NCBI RefSeq assembly: GCF_004310865.1
Contig: NZ_SIXI01000004.1
Span: forward strand, 62,001 to 126,000
DNA length: 64,000 bases
Reading direction: 5' to 3'
DNA from: Aquabacterium lacunae
GTDB lineage: Bacteria; Pseudomonadota; Gammaproteobacteria; Burkholderiales; Burkholderiaceae_C
In this document: piece by piece, positions 21,301 through 28,858 of the stretch
Layout: each line of letters begins with the position of its first letter
Position numbering within the stretch: the first letter of the stretch is position 1
The notes under the pieces: model-generated
What the model saw: only the letters and a program-made list of their open reading frames with translations
What the model was told of the DNA's origin: nothing
Databases searched by the model: none
Translations under genes and position numbers: made by a program

Positions 21301-21887
21301 CACACCCACAAGGCCAGCCACACCGGCTGCGTCCACGCCTGCAGACGCGAGATCAAGGTCACGCCATACATCACCATCGGGATGATCACCAGCGACGACA
21401 CCACATAACACACAGGCAAGGACCAATCCGTGACCATCTGGATGGCCAGCGCCATGATGGCCGCCTCCAGCGCAAAGAAGATGAAGGTGAAGCTGGCGTA
21501 GATGAGCGAGGTGATGGTGCTGCCCAGGTAACCGAAGCCCGCGCCACGGGTGAGCAGGTCCATGTCGACGCCATAGCGGGCGGCGTACACGCTGATGGGC
21601 AGGGCCGTCAGGAAGATCACCACCCCGACCAGCACGATGGCCCACAGCGCATTGGTGAAGCCGTAGTTCAGCGCAATGGCACCCCCGATGGCCTCCAGGG
21701 CCAGGAAAGACACCGAGCCAAACGCCGTGTTGGCCACACGCAGCTCGCTCCACTTGCGGAACGAGCGCGGCGTGTAGCGCAGCGCGTAGTCCTCCATGGT
21801 CTCGTTGGCGACCCAGGAGTTGTACTCACGGCGGATGCGAAAGATCTGTTGCCGGACCGGGGACACGACGCGCTCAGGTTGCTGCAC
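18330..21887 (-). CDS. NCS1 permease-histidine kinase hybrid sensor
   Basis: An 1185-residue membrane sensor. Residues about 30-480 are a complete NCS1-type (purine/allantoin/hydantoin) permease with LRVANTAFGSVSFLALEAIG and AARYGVDMDLLTRGAGFGY. A module with nine Cys (506, 507, 509, 521, 529, 532, 533, 539, 543) follows, then two more membrane helices near 575-597 and 620-640. Next come a HisKA domain with His698 in MTHELRTPLNS, an HATPase domain (NLLSNAVRF, DTGIGIAP, GTGLGLTI) and a receiver with Asp1009. A C-terminal helical extension of about 110 residues shows no clear Hpt signature. The start is a GTG at 21887 with no strong ribosome site. It is transcribed divergently from urtA and overlaps its response regulator. 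The likely ligand is urea or a short amide (inferred from context). Confidence 0.93.
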   Translation of the reverse strand: MQQPERVVSPVRQQIFRIRREYNSWVANETMEDYALRYTPRSFRKWSELRVANTAFGSVSFLALEAIGGAIALNYGFTNALWAIVLVGVVIFLTALPISVYAARYGVDMDLLTRGAGFGYLGSTITSLIYASFTFIFFALEAAIMALAIQMVTDWSLPVCYVVSSLVIIPMVMYGVTLISRLQAWTQPVWLALWVCPFVAVAWHRPEAYSEFTSLAGRSTGHADFDMGAFGLAATVAFSLVVQVGEQVDFLRFLPEKTRENRVKWWTAVLVAGPGWIIPGMLKMMAGAFLAFLALQHEVPVDKAIEPTQMYLAGFEEVFPSSGWALAATVVFVIVSQVKINVTNAYAGSLAWSNFFARLTHSHPGRVVWLVFNVLMAVLLMTLGVFSALESVLGLYSNVAIAWVGALVADLVINKPLGWSPAGIEFKRAYLYDLNPVGLCATLAGAVVAVVCHSGFMGAAVVPWSPLIALFIAMALSPLLAWYTQGRYYLARPPEAMGAPGKTLRCCVCENAFEVDDMAGCPAYDAPICSLCCTLESRCHDRCKSRSRAAEQVSGGLTAVLPPRWADLVNVRVGHYLVVFLSIALLLALVLGVVYYQEGVLQALSAERQGHVAEHLLPASPFVKVYALLLMVAAVCAWWIVLASESRRMAQDESSRHNQLLQQEIDAHRRTDLALQQAKDQADSANQAKTRYVAGMTHELRTPLNSILGYTQILLKGGLSETTRHSALRTIERSGEHLLDLIDGLLDLARIEAGRLRLDPAPLPLHEFLDDVVHMVQPQAEAKGLRFELATLGRVPRWVQADARRLRQILLNLLSNAVRFTDHGQVTLRVDARREVLRFEVVDTGIGIAPQDLERIFLPFERGSAGRRAAVPGTGLGLTITHLLTELMGGELSVHSVQGGGSTFSARLYLREIAAPAAPMGPALGAASASAPSGASGTRDDASRQLRLRPVTGYEGPRKTLLVVDDQPMHRHLLAGLLMPLGFVVREAASGQECLERLPEVRPDALLLDVSMDDLDGWRTAREARAAGWSEVPIIMVSANVFDNRPENLTAANCQAFVAKPVIESELLDVLARHLKLVWIRGEPRRPLVDAALTLPVRTPPPVAAHADAVEPGALRWWRHVHQMARRGELSGLQRCLEDEAACPMAWREHLAHWRRLAHDLDFDGLQQALAHANPQEDPDDVSRD

Positions 21888-21938
21888 CGGGCCAGGGTGT
21901 CAGCAAGAAGCGATCCAGCCTGGCAATACGCACACCCC

Positions 21939-21960
21939 TACGTTAATTGACGTATTCAGG
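21939..21960 (+). promoter_or_regulatory. Operator and -35 of the urtA promoter
   Basis: TACGTTAATTGACGTATT contains inverted arms TACGT and ACGTA six bases apart. The following TTCAGG (21955-21960) looks like a -35, then 17 bp, then TAAGGT (21978-21983) as a poor -10. The same 18-bp pattern with the same geometry precedes amiE at 30600. This places the palindrome centre near -43, a normal position for a LuxR-type activator. The sequence is seen directly; the binding protein is inferred to be the adjacent response regulator. Confidence 0.75.
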
Positions 21961-22084
21961 GAAACCCTGGCCCTGCCTAAGGTTGCACCCAAGGCCGCGC
22001 CAGGCTCGCTGTTTGAAAAGGCATGCACCGGGACGCGGCACAGATTCCCCGTCTGCAACCCATTTTTGTGCAAGGAGCCTTTCC

Positions 22085-23365
22085 ATGTCGAACCGCGAAG
22101 ATGATCTGTCCCCGAACCGTCGCCGCCTGCTGCAAGGCATGGGCGCCCTGCCCCTGGCCGGCATGGCTGGCACCAGCGGGCTGGGCATGCTGGCCACCTC
22201 GGCCAACGCCCAGTCCTTCCCGACCGCCAAGGTGAACACCACCAAGTTGGCCGTGACCGACACCGAGGTCATCGTCGGTCAACTGCACTCGGCCACCGGC
22301 ACCATGGCCATTTCGGAAACTGGCTCGATCCAGGCCGAACAGCTGGCCATCGACCAGATCAACGCCATGGGCGGCATCCTGGGCCGCAAGATCAAGGTGA
22401 TCAAGGAAGACGGCGCGTCTGACTGGCCCACCTTCGCCGAAAAGTCGAAGAAGCTGCTGGTCAATGACCGCGTGGCCTGCGTGTTCGGCTGCTGGACCTC
22501 CGCCTCGCGCAAGGCCGTGCTGCCGGTGTTCGAAAAGGAAAACGGCCTGCTGTACTACCCCACCTTCTACGAAGGCCTGGAGCAGTCGAAGAACGTGATC
22601 TACACCGGCCAGGAAGCCACGCAGCAGATCATCTACGGGCTGGACTGGGGCTCGAAAGAGAAGAAGGCCAAAACCTTCTTCCTCGTGGGCTCGGACTACA
22701 TCTGGCCGCGCACCTCCATGAAGATCGCACGCAAGCACATCGAGTCGGTGGGCAAGCTGGGCAGCGTGGTGGGTGAAGAGTACTACCCGCTGGGCCACAC
22801 CAACTTCAACTCGCTGATCAACAAGATCAAGGTGGCCAAGCCCGACTGCATCTTCGCCGCCGTGGTGGGTGGCTCGAACGTGGCCTTCTACAAGCAGCTC
22901 AAGGCCGCCGGCATCACGGGTGCCAAGCAGTTCCTGCTGACCCTGTCGGTGACCGAGGACGAAATGCTGGGCGTGGGCGGCGAAAACTTCGCTGGCTTCT
23001 ACAGCTCGATGAAGTACTTCCAGACGCTGGACAACCCCAACAACAAGGCCTTCGTGGCCGCCTTCAAGAAAGCCTACGGGCCCAAGGCCGTGATCGGCGA
23101 CGTGACCCAGGCCGGCTACCTGGGCCCCTGGTTGTGGAAGGCTGCGGTCGAGAAGGCTGGCAGCTTCGACGTGGACAAGGTGGTGGCCGCCTCGCCCGGC
23201 ATCGAACTCAAGACCGCGCCTGAAGGCTATGTGAAGGTTCACCAGAACCACCACCTGTGGAGCAAGTCGCGGATCGCCCAGGGCCTGCCCGACGGCACCT
23301 TCAAGGTGGTGGCCGAGTCGAAAGACCTGATCGAGCCCAACCCCTTCCCCAAGGGCTATCAGTGA
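22085..23365 (+). CDS. urtA: Urea/short-chain amide ABC transporter, binding protein UrtA
   Basis: A 426-residue periplasmic binding protein of the branched-chain amino acid/urea/amide type. The N-terminus carries a twin-arginine signal (NRRRLLQ at residues 11-17, then a hydrophobic stretch ending SANAQ). The family core is present: VGQLHSATGTMAISETG, FGCWTSASRKAVLPVFE and LLYYPTFYEGLE. I chose the ATG at 22085, which has AAGGAG upstream. It is the first gene of the urtABCDE-fmdAB operon, behind a leader of about 95 nt, and is separated from urtB by a hairpin that may lower expression of the downstream genes. The related FmdD protein binds short amides and urea. Confidence 0.95.
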   Translation: MSNREDDLSPNRRRLLQGMGALPLAGMAGTSGLGMLATSANAQSFPTAKVNTTKLAVTDTEVIVGQLHSATGTMAISETGSIQAEQLAIDQINAMGGILGRKIKVIKEDGASDWPTFAEKSKKLLVNDRVACVFGCWTSASRKAVLPVFEKENGLLYYPTFYEGLEQSKNVIYTGQEATQQIIYGLDWGSKEKKAKTFFLVGSDYIWPRTSMKIARKHIESVGKLGSVVGEEYYPLGHTNFNSLINKIKVAKPDCIFAAVVGGSNVAFYKQLKAAGITGAKQFLLTLSVTEDEMLGVGGENFAGFYSSMKYFQTLDNPNNKAFVAAFKKAYGPKAVIGDVTQAGYLGPWLWKAAVEKAGSFDVDKVVAASPGIELKTAPEGYVKVHQNHHLWSKSRIAQGLPDGTFKVVAESKDLIEPNPFPKGYQ

Positions 23366-23412
23366 CCGTCCAGAGAGCGCGCGGGTGGCCTTGAGGTCAT
23401 CTGCTTCCTGCA

Positions 23413-23447
23413 CCGGCGCGGCTCCCGCCGCGTCGGGCAGGTTTTTT
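23413..23447 (+). terminator. Hairpin plus T-run between urtA and urtB
   Basis: CCGGCGCGGC (23413-23422) pairs with GCCGCGTCGG (23427-23436), ten pairs with one G-T, around a TCCC loop. Six T's at 23442-23447 follow after five bases. It has the form of a leaky terminator or 3'-end stabiliser, which would give more urtA mRNA than urtBCDE mRNA, as usual for ABC binding proteins. Confidence 0.6.
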
Positions 23448-23482
23448 CTCCAGCCATCTTTTGACGACGCGGGGTGCCACCC

Positions 23483-24397
23483 ATGACCTTTTCAGAAATG
23501 CTCAACATCGGCCTGATGCAGGGCTTCGCAGGCCTGAGCCTGTTTTCCGTGCTGCTGCTCATGGGCCTGGGCCTGGCCGTGATCTTCGGGCAGATGGGCG
23601 TGATCAACATGGCCCATGGCGAGTTCATGACCATCGGCGCCTACACCGTGTACCTGGGCTCCACGCTGGCCGAAAAGTACGCGCCCGGCTTCGTGCAGAT
23701 GTACTTCCCGGTGGCCATCGTGGCGGCCTTCCTGCTGGCCTTTGGCGCCGGCTGGTTGACCGAGTGGGCCTTGATCCGGCACCTGTACAAACGCCCACTT
23801 GACACGCTGCTGGCCACCTGGGGCCTGAGCCTGGGCCTGCAGCAGGTGTTCCGCTCCACCTTCGGCCCCAAGGAAGTGAGTCCCACCCTGCCCGACTGGC
23901 TGATGGGCTCGTGGGCCCCCAGCGAAGGCCTGGACATTCCCATCAACGGCCTGTTCGTGATGGCCCTGACCCTGACCGTGACCGGCCTGCTGATGCTGGC
24001 CCTCTACAAGGCTCGCTGGGGTTTGCGTGTGCGGGCCACCGTGAGCAACCGCGTCATGGCCAACGCCATCGGCATCAACACGAAACAGACCGACCGGCTG
24101 ACCTTTGCCATCGGCTGCGGCATTGCGGGTGTGGCCGGTGCGGCCTTCACCACCATCGGCTCCACCGGCCCCACCAGTGGCTCGCTCTACATCGTCGATT
24201 CCTTCCTGGTGGTCACCTTCGGTGGCGCCGGCAGCCTGCTGGGCACGGTGGTCTCGGCCTTCGGCATCGCACAGACCCAATCGGTCAGCGAGTTCTTCAT
24301 GACCGGCTCGAACGCCAAGGTGCTGACCCTGCTGCTGGTGGTGTCCATCCTGATGCTGCGCCCGCAAGGTCTGTTCGCCTCGAAGGTGCGCCGCTGA
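23483..24397 (+). CDS. urtB: Urea/amide ABC transporter permease UrtB
   Basis: A 304-residue LivH-type inner-membrane permease with about eight hydrophobic segments. Family landmarks are GLAVIFGQMGVINMAHGEFM near residues 30-50, RATVSNRVMANAIGINTKQTDRLTF, the loop that contacts the ATPase, and FLVVTFGGAGSLLGT. I used the ATG at 23483 (MTFSEMLN), which has GGGG upstream; a GTG nine bases earlier is possible. It pairs with UrtC to form the channel. It lacks the long periplasmic N-terminal domain of some UrtB proteins. Confidence 0.95.
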   Translation: MTFSEMLNIGLMQGFAGLSLFSVLLLMGLGLAVIFGQMGVINMAHGEFMTIGAYTVYLGSTLAEKYAPGFVQMYFPVAIVAAFLLAFGAGWLTEWALIRHLYKRPLDTLLATWGLSLGLQQVFRSTFGPKEVSPTLPDWLMGSWAPSEGLDIPINGLFVMALTLTVTGLLMLALYKARWGLRVRATVSNRVMANAIGINTKQTDRLTFAIGCGIAGVAGAAFTTIGSTGPTSGSLYIVDSFLVVTFGGAGSLLGTVVSAFGIAQTQSVSEFFMTGSNAKVLTLLLVVSILMLRPQGLFASKVRR

Positions 24398-24453
24398 CAC
24401 CTGCGCACTGCCTCATCGAACCCCGATCTCAAGCCGTCTACAGGAGCGTTCAC

Positions 24454-25665
24454 ATGAATCCGATGCAAGCCTGGATCGCCAAGCAGAAGCTCGGCAGCCT
24501 CTTGCTGCTGTCCATCCTGCTGCTGGTGGTCTTCCCCCTGGTGCTGGAGCCCTTCCGGCTCAACATGGTGGGCAAGTACCTGACCTACGCCTTCGTGGCC
24601 CTGGGCCTGGTCATGCTGTGGGGCCACGCCGGCATCCTCAGCCTGGGCCAAGGCGTGTTCTTCGGCCTGGGTGGCTACATGATGGCCATGTTCCTCAAGC
24701 TGGAGGCCTCTGACCCGGTCAGCACCAAGATCCAGTCCACCCCGGGCATCCCGGACTTCATGGACTGGAACCAGCTCACCGAGCTGCCGATGTGGTGGGT
24801 GCCCTTCAAGAGCCTGCCCTTTGCGCTGGCTGCGGTGCTGGTGGTGCCGGTGGTGCTGGCCTTCATCATCAGCTTCGCGATGTTCAAGCGCCGTGTGGGT
24901 GGGGTGTACTTCGCCATCATCACGCAGGCCGTAGCCCTGATCCTGACGGTGCTGATCATTGGCCAGCAGGGCTACACCGGCGGGGTCAACGGCATCACCG
25001 ACCTCAAGACCCTGCTGGGCTGGGACATCCGCACCGACAGCGCGCGCCTGGTGCTGTACTACGTGTGCTGCGGCCTGCTGATCGCCAGCGTGCTGCTGTG
25101 CCGCTGGGTGCAGGCCTCCAAGCTGGGCACCTTGCTGCTGGCCATGCGCGACAAGGAAGACCGCGTGCGCTTCTCAGGCTATGACGTGGCCATGTTCAAG
25201 GTCTTCGCCTTCTGTCTGGCCGCCATGCTGTCGGCCATCGGTGGCGCTCTGTTCACTCTGCAGGTGGGCTTCATGTCGCCCAGCTTCGTGGGCATCGTGC
25301 CTTCGATCGAAATGGTCATCTTTGCCGCGGTGGGTGGGCGCATGAGCCTGGTGGGCAGCATCTACGGCGCCCTGCTGGTGAACTACGGCAAGACCTACTT
25401 CTCTGAAAGCGCGCCCGACCTGTGGCTGTTCCTGATGGCCGCCCTGTTCATCGGCGTGACCATGGCCTTCCCCAACGGCCTGGCCGGTCTGGTCGAAGAA
25501 AAGCTCAAGCCCTGGTGGGCCAAGCGCCAGGCCGATCGCAAGCTGCAGGCCGAACGCATCAAAGCTGCCCACGAGGCCTACCCCCACCCGCTGCCCCCGG
25601 GCAAGCCGAGCACAGCCAGCAACGGCCTGGGCCCCATCAACGGTCTGAGCGGCCACCAGGCCTGA
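24454..25665 (+). CDS. urtC: Urea/amide ABC transporter permease UrtC
   Basis: A 403-residue LivM-type permease. Membrane helices begin at LLLLSILLLVVFPLVL. WGHAGILSLGQGVFFGLGGY is the UrtC/LivM signature, and MRDKEDRVRFSGYDVAMFK is the coupling loop for the ATPases. An insertion around residues 88-115 (STPGIPDFMDWNQL) is typical of UrtC. The C-terminal tail is hydrophilic with a Lys/Arg-rich stretch and a Pro/Gly end. AGGAG precedes the ATG at 24454. urtD starts 20 bp after the stop. Confidence 0.95.
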   Translation: MNPMQAWIAKQKLGSLLLLSILLLVVFPLVLEPFRLNMVGKYLTYAFVALGLVMLWGHAGILSLGQGVFFGLGGYMMAMFLKLEASDPVSTKIQSTPGIPDFMDWNQLTELPMWWVPFKSLPFALAAVLVVPVVLAFIISFAMFKRRVGGVYFAIITQAVALILTVLIIGQQGYTGGVNGITDLKTLLGWDIRTDSARLVLYYVCCGLLIASVLLCRWVQASKLGTLLLAMRDKEDRVRFSGYDVAMFKVFAFCLAAMLSAIGGALFTLQVGFMSPSFVGIVPSIEMVIFAAVGGRMSLVGSIYGALLVNYGKTYFSESAPDLWLFLMAALFIGVTMAFPNGLAGLVEEKLKPWWAKRQADRKLQAERIKAAHEAYPHPLPPGKPSTASNGLGPINGLSGHQA

Positions 25666-25685
25666 ACCCTGCCAGGAGCTGAGTC

Positions 25686-26429
<744 letters not shown>

Positions 26430-26453
26430 CCCCACCACCCCAAGGAGCACGAC

Positions 26454-27143
26454 ATGTTGCAAGTCAATGACCTGTTCGTCAGCTATGGCCAGAGCGAAGC
26501 CCTGCATGGCATCAGCTTTGAAGCCCATAAAAACGAAACCGTGGCCATCATGGGCCGCAACGGCATGGGCAAGACCACGCTGTTCAAGAGCCTGATGGGC
26601 GTGCTGCCCACCAAGTCGGGCGAGATCTGTGTGGCCGGGCAGAGCGTGGTGAAAGACGAGAGCTTTCAGCGCGTGAAGAAGGGCATTGCCTACGTGCCCC
26701 AGGGCCGCATGATCTTCCCCACCCTCACGGTGGAAGAGAACATCCAGACCGGCCTGGAAAACAGCAAGCACAAGCGCATTCCCGACGACATCTATGCGCT
26801 GTTCCCGGTGCTGTTCGACATGAAGCACCGCAAGGGCGGCAACCTGTCGGGTGGCCAGCAACAGCAGCTGGCCATTGCGCGCGCGCTGGTCACCAACCCC
26901 AAGGTGCTGCTGCTGGACGAGCCCACCGAGGGCATCCAGCCTTCGATCATCAAGGACATCGCCAAGGCGCTCAACGAGATCCGCAAGCTGCGCGAAATCA
27001 CCATCGTGGTGAGCGAGCAGGTGCTGAGCTTTGCCATGGACGTGGCCGACCGGCTCTTCGTGATCGAAGGCGGCCGCCTGGTGCACGAGACCACCCGCGC
27101 CGACACCGATGCCGACCGCATCAAAGCCTATTTGTCTGTTTGA
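26454..27143 (+). CDS. urtE: Urea/amide ABC transporter ATPase UrtE
   Basis: A 229-residue LivF-type ATPase. Walker A is GRNGMGKTT, the signature is NLSGGQQQQLAIARAL, Walker B is LLLDEPTEGIQPSI and the switch region is ITIVVSEQ. The Asn-Gly-Met-Gly form of Walker A and the GIQPSII motif are typical of UrtE. AAGGAG precedes the ATG. It completes the five-gene transporter and is followed after 33 bp by the formamidase gene in the same operon. Confidence 0.95.
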   Translation: MLQVNDLFVSYGQSEALHGISFEAHKNETVAIMGRNGMGKTTLFKSLMGVLPTKSGEICVAGQSVVKDESFQRVKKGIAYVPQGRMIFPTLTVEENIQTGLENSKHKRIPDDIYALFPVLFDMKHRKGGNLSGGQQQQLAIARALVTNPKVLLLDEPTEGIQPSIIKDIAKALNEIRKLREITIVVSEQVLSFAMDVADRLFVIEGGRLVHETTRADTDADRIKAYLSV

Positions 27144-27176
27144 TCCCCTCTGTCTTTGATACCGAAGGAGCACTCC

Positions 27177-28409
27177 ATGGCTGACACCCTGATCAAGGTC
27201 GACCTCACCCAGTCGCCCACCCTCAACGAGAACATCCACAACCGCTGGCACCCCGACATCCCGATGGCCTGCTGGGTGAACCCTGGCGACGAGTTCATCC
27301 TCGAGACCTTCGACTGGACGGGTGGCTTCATCAAGAACAACGACAGCGCCGACGACGTGCGCGACATCGACCTCAGCACGGTGCACTACCTGAGCGGCCC
27401 GGTGGGCGTGAAGGGCGCCGAGCCCGGCGACCTGCTGGTGGTCGACCTGCTCGACATCGGCGCCAAGCAGGACAGCCTGTGGGGCTTCAACGGCTTTTTC
27501 AGCAAGCAGAACGGTGGCGGCTTCCTGACCGAGCACTTCCCGTTGGCCCAGAAGTCGATCTGGGACATCCACGGCATGTTCACCAAGAGCCGCCACGTGC
27601 CGGGCGTGAGCTACGCCGGCCTGATCCACCCGGGCCTGATCGGCTGCCTGCCCGACCACAAAATGCTCGAAGCCTGGAACACGCGCGAGCAGGAACTGAT
27701 CGACAGCAACCCCGGCGTGACCGGCCTGGCCAACCCGCCCTTCGCCGGCACCGCCCACATGGGCAAGCTCACGGGCGAAGCCAAAGAGAAAGCCGCCGCC
27801 ACCGCCGCGCGCACCGTGCCCCCGCGTGAACACGGCGGCAACTGCGACATCAAAGACCTGTCGCGCGGCTCCAAGGTGTATTTCCCCGTGTATGTCGATG
27901 GCGCTGGCCTGAGTGTGGGCGACCTGCACTTCAGCCAAGGCGATGGCGAGATCACCTTCTGCGGCGCCATCGAAATGGCCGGTTGGGTGCACATGAAGGT
28001 CACGCTGATCAAGGGCGGCATGGCCAAGTACGGCATCAAGAACCCCATCTTCAAGCCCAGCCCCATCAAGCCGGTCTACAACGACTACCTGATCTTCGAA
28101 GGCATCTCGGTGGACGAGCAAGGCAAGCAGCTCTACCTCGATGTGAACGTGGCCTACCGCCAAGCTTGCCTCAACGCCATCGAATACCTCAAGAAGTTCG
28201 GCTACAGCGGCGCCCAGGCCTATTCCATTTTGGGCACGGCGCCGGTGCAGGGCCACATCAGCGGCGTGGTCGACGTGCCCAATGCCTGCGCCACCTTGTG
28301 GCTGCCCACAGAGATCTTCGACTTCGACATCAACCCCACGGCGGCGGGCCCGGTCACGCACCTCGATGGCAGCGTGCAGATGCCGATCTCGCCCGACATC
28401 GTGAAGTGA
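27177..28409 (+). CDS. fmdA: Formamidase (acetamidase/formamidase family)
   Basis: A 410-residue FmdA_AmdA-family amidohydrolase that converts formamide to formate and ammonia. The sequence follows Methylophilus FmdA closely in character: NRWHPDIPMACWVNPGDEF, LSGPVGVKGAEPGDLLVVD, TKSRHVPGVSYAGLIHPGL and GGNCDIKDLSRGSKVYFPV. It belongs to this family and not to the nitrilase-fold AmiF group. I chose the ATG at 27177 because AAGGAG lies eight bases upstream; the frame opens at 27156 without one. Co-transcription with urtABCDE means that imported amide can be hydrolysed at once. It is cytoplasmic. Confidence 0.95.
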   Translation: MADTLIKVDLTQSPTLNENIHNRWHPDIPMACWVNPGDEFILETFDWTGGFIKNNDSADDVRDIDLSTVHYLSGPVGVKGAEPGDLLVVDLLDIGAKQDSLWGFNGFFSKQNGGGFLTEHFPLAQKSIWDIHGMFTKSRHVPGVSYAGLIHPGLIGCLPDHKMLEAWNTREQELIDSNPGVTGLANPPFAGTAHMGKLTGEAKEKAAATAARTVPPREHGGNCDIKDLSRGSKVYFPVYVDGAGLSVGDLHFSQGDGEITFCGAIEMAGWVHMKVTLIKGGMAKYGIKNPIFKPSPIKPVYNDYLIFEGISVDEQGKQLYLDVNVAYRQACLNAIEYLKKFGYSGAQAYSILGTAPVQGHISGVVDVPNACATLWLPTEIFDFDINPTAAGPVTHLDGSVQMPISPDIVK

Positions 28410-28425
28410 TCCAGGAGCGCCACGC

Positions 28426-28779
28426 ATGCCCACCTACGACTACGCCTGTCCTGCGTGCGGGGGCTTCGACGCCTTCCGCAGCCTCAGCCAGCGCAACGAA
28501 CCGGCGCCCTGCCCTGACTGCGGCACGGCGTCACCGCGGGTCATCGTCAGCGCCCCACGGTTGGCATGCGTGAGTGCGGAAACACGCTTCGCCATGGACA
28601 CCAATGAACGCGCGCGGCACGAGCCACGCTCGTCGAAAGCGCTGGACGGCAGCTACAGCCGCCTCAAGCACCCTGCCGGGTGCGGCTGTTGCTCGACCTC
28701 GCGCAAGGCCACCACGGTGCGTGCCCCCGACGGGGCCAAGAGCTTTCCCAGCAAACGCCCGTGGATGATCAGCCACTGA
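28426..28779 (+). CDS. fmdB: FmdB-family zinc-ribbon protein
   Basis: A 117-residue protein with the FmdB start MPTYDYACPACGGFDAFRSL and a second pair, CPDCG, so that four Cys make a small zinc ribbon at residues 8-36. The rest is basic, with GCGCCSTSRK near residue 88 and no recognised fold. FmdB was described as a regulatory protein of the formamidase operon in Methylophilus. Its mechanism is unclear and many FmdB-like proteins sit by unrelated genes. It lies 16 bp after fmdA and is the last gene of the operon. Confidence 0.9.
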   Translation: MPTYDYACPACGGFDAFRSLSQRNEPAPCPDCGTASPRVIVSAPRLACVSAETRFAMDTNERARHEPRSSKALDGSYSRLKHPAGCGCCSTSRKATTVRAPDGAKSFPSKRPWMISH

Positions 28780-28786
28780 CACGGTG

Positions 28787-28810
28787 CACGCGAGGGGGCA
28801 CGCGAGGGGG
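28787..28810. repeat. Perfect tandem 12-bp duplication
   Basis: CACGCGAGGGGG occurs twice head-to-tail (28787-28798 and 28799-28810) in the 79-bp gap between fmdB and the antiporter gene. It is probably a slippage product. It could affect the promoter of the antiporter gene, whose leader begins here. Confidence 0.85.
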
Positions 28811-28858
28811 ACGCTCGGGTTAACCTAGCGGCTCCCATACCACCCCTCGCACACCGGC

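Noticed and set aside
18267-21950. 1227-codon open frame on the plus strand
   Set aside because: It is the antisense shadow of the permease-kinase gene; rich in His, Gln and Arg with no domains.
21888-22084. Sigma-54 promoter for urtA
   Set aside because: TGGC at 21968 and TTGCA at 21983 are 15 bp apart, too far for a -24/-12 pair; the operator-linked sigma-70-like layout fits better.
21955-22084. Guanidine (ykkC) riboswitch in the urtA leader
   Set aside because: A CGGGACG is present near 22030, but the other conserved ACG motifs and stems of the class were not found, and no carboxylase genes follow.
28787-28810. Start of a CRISPR-like or longer tandem array
   Set aside because: Only two copies of a 12-bp unit without spacers; simple slippage duplication.
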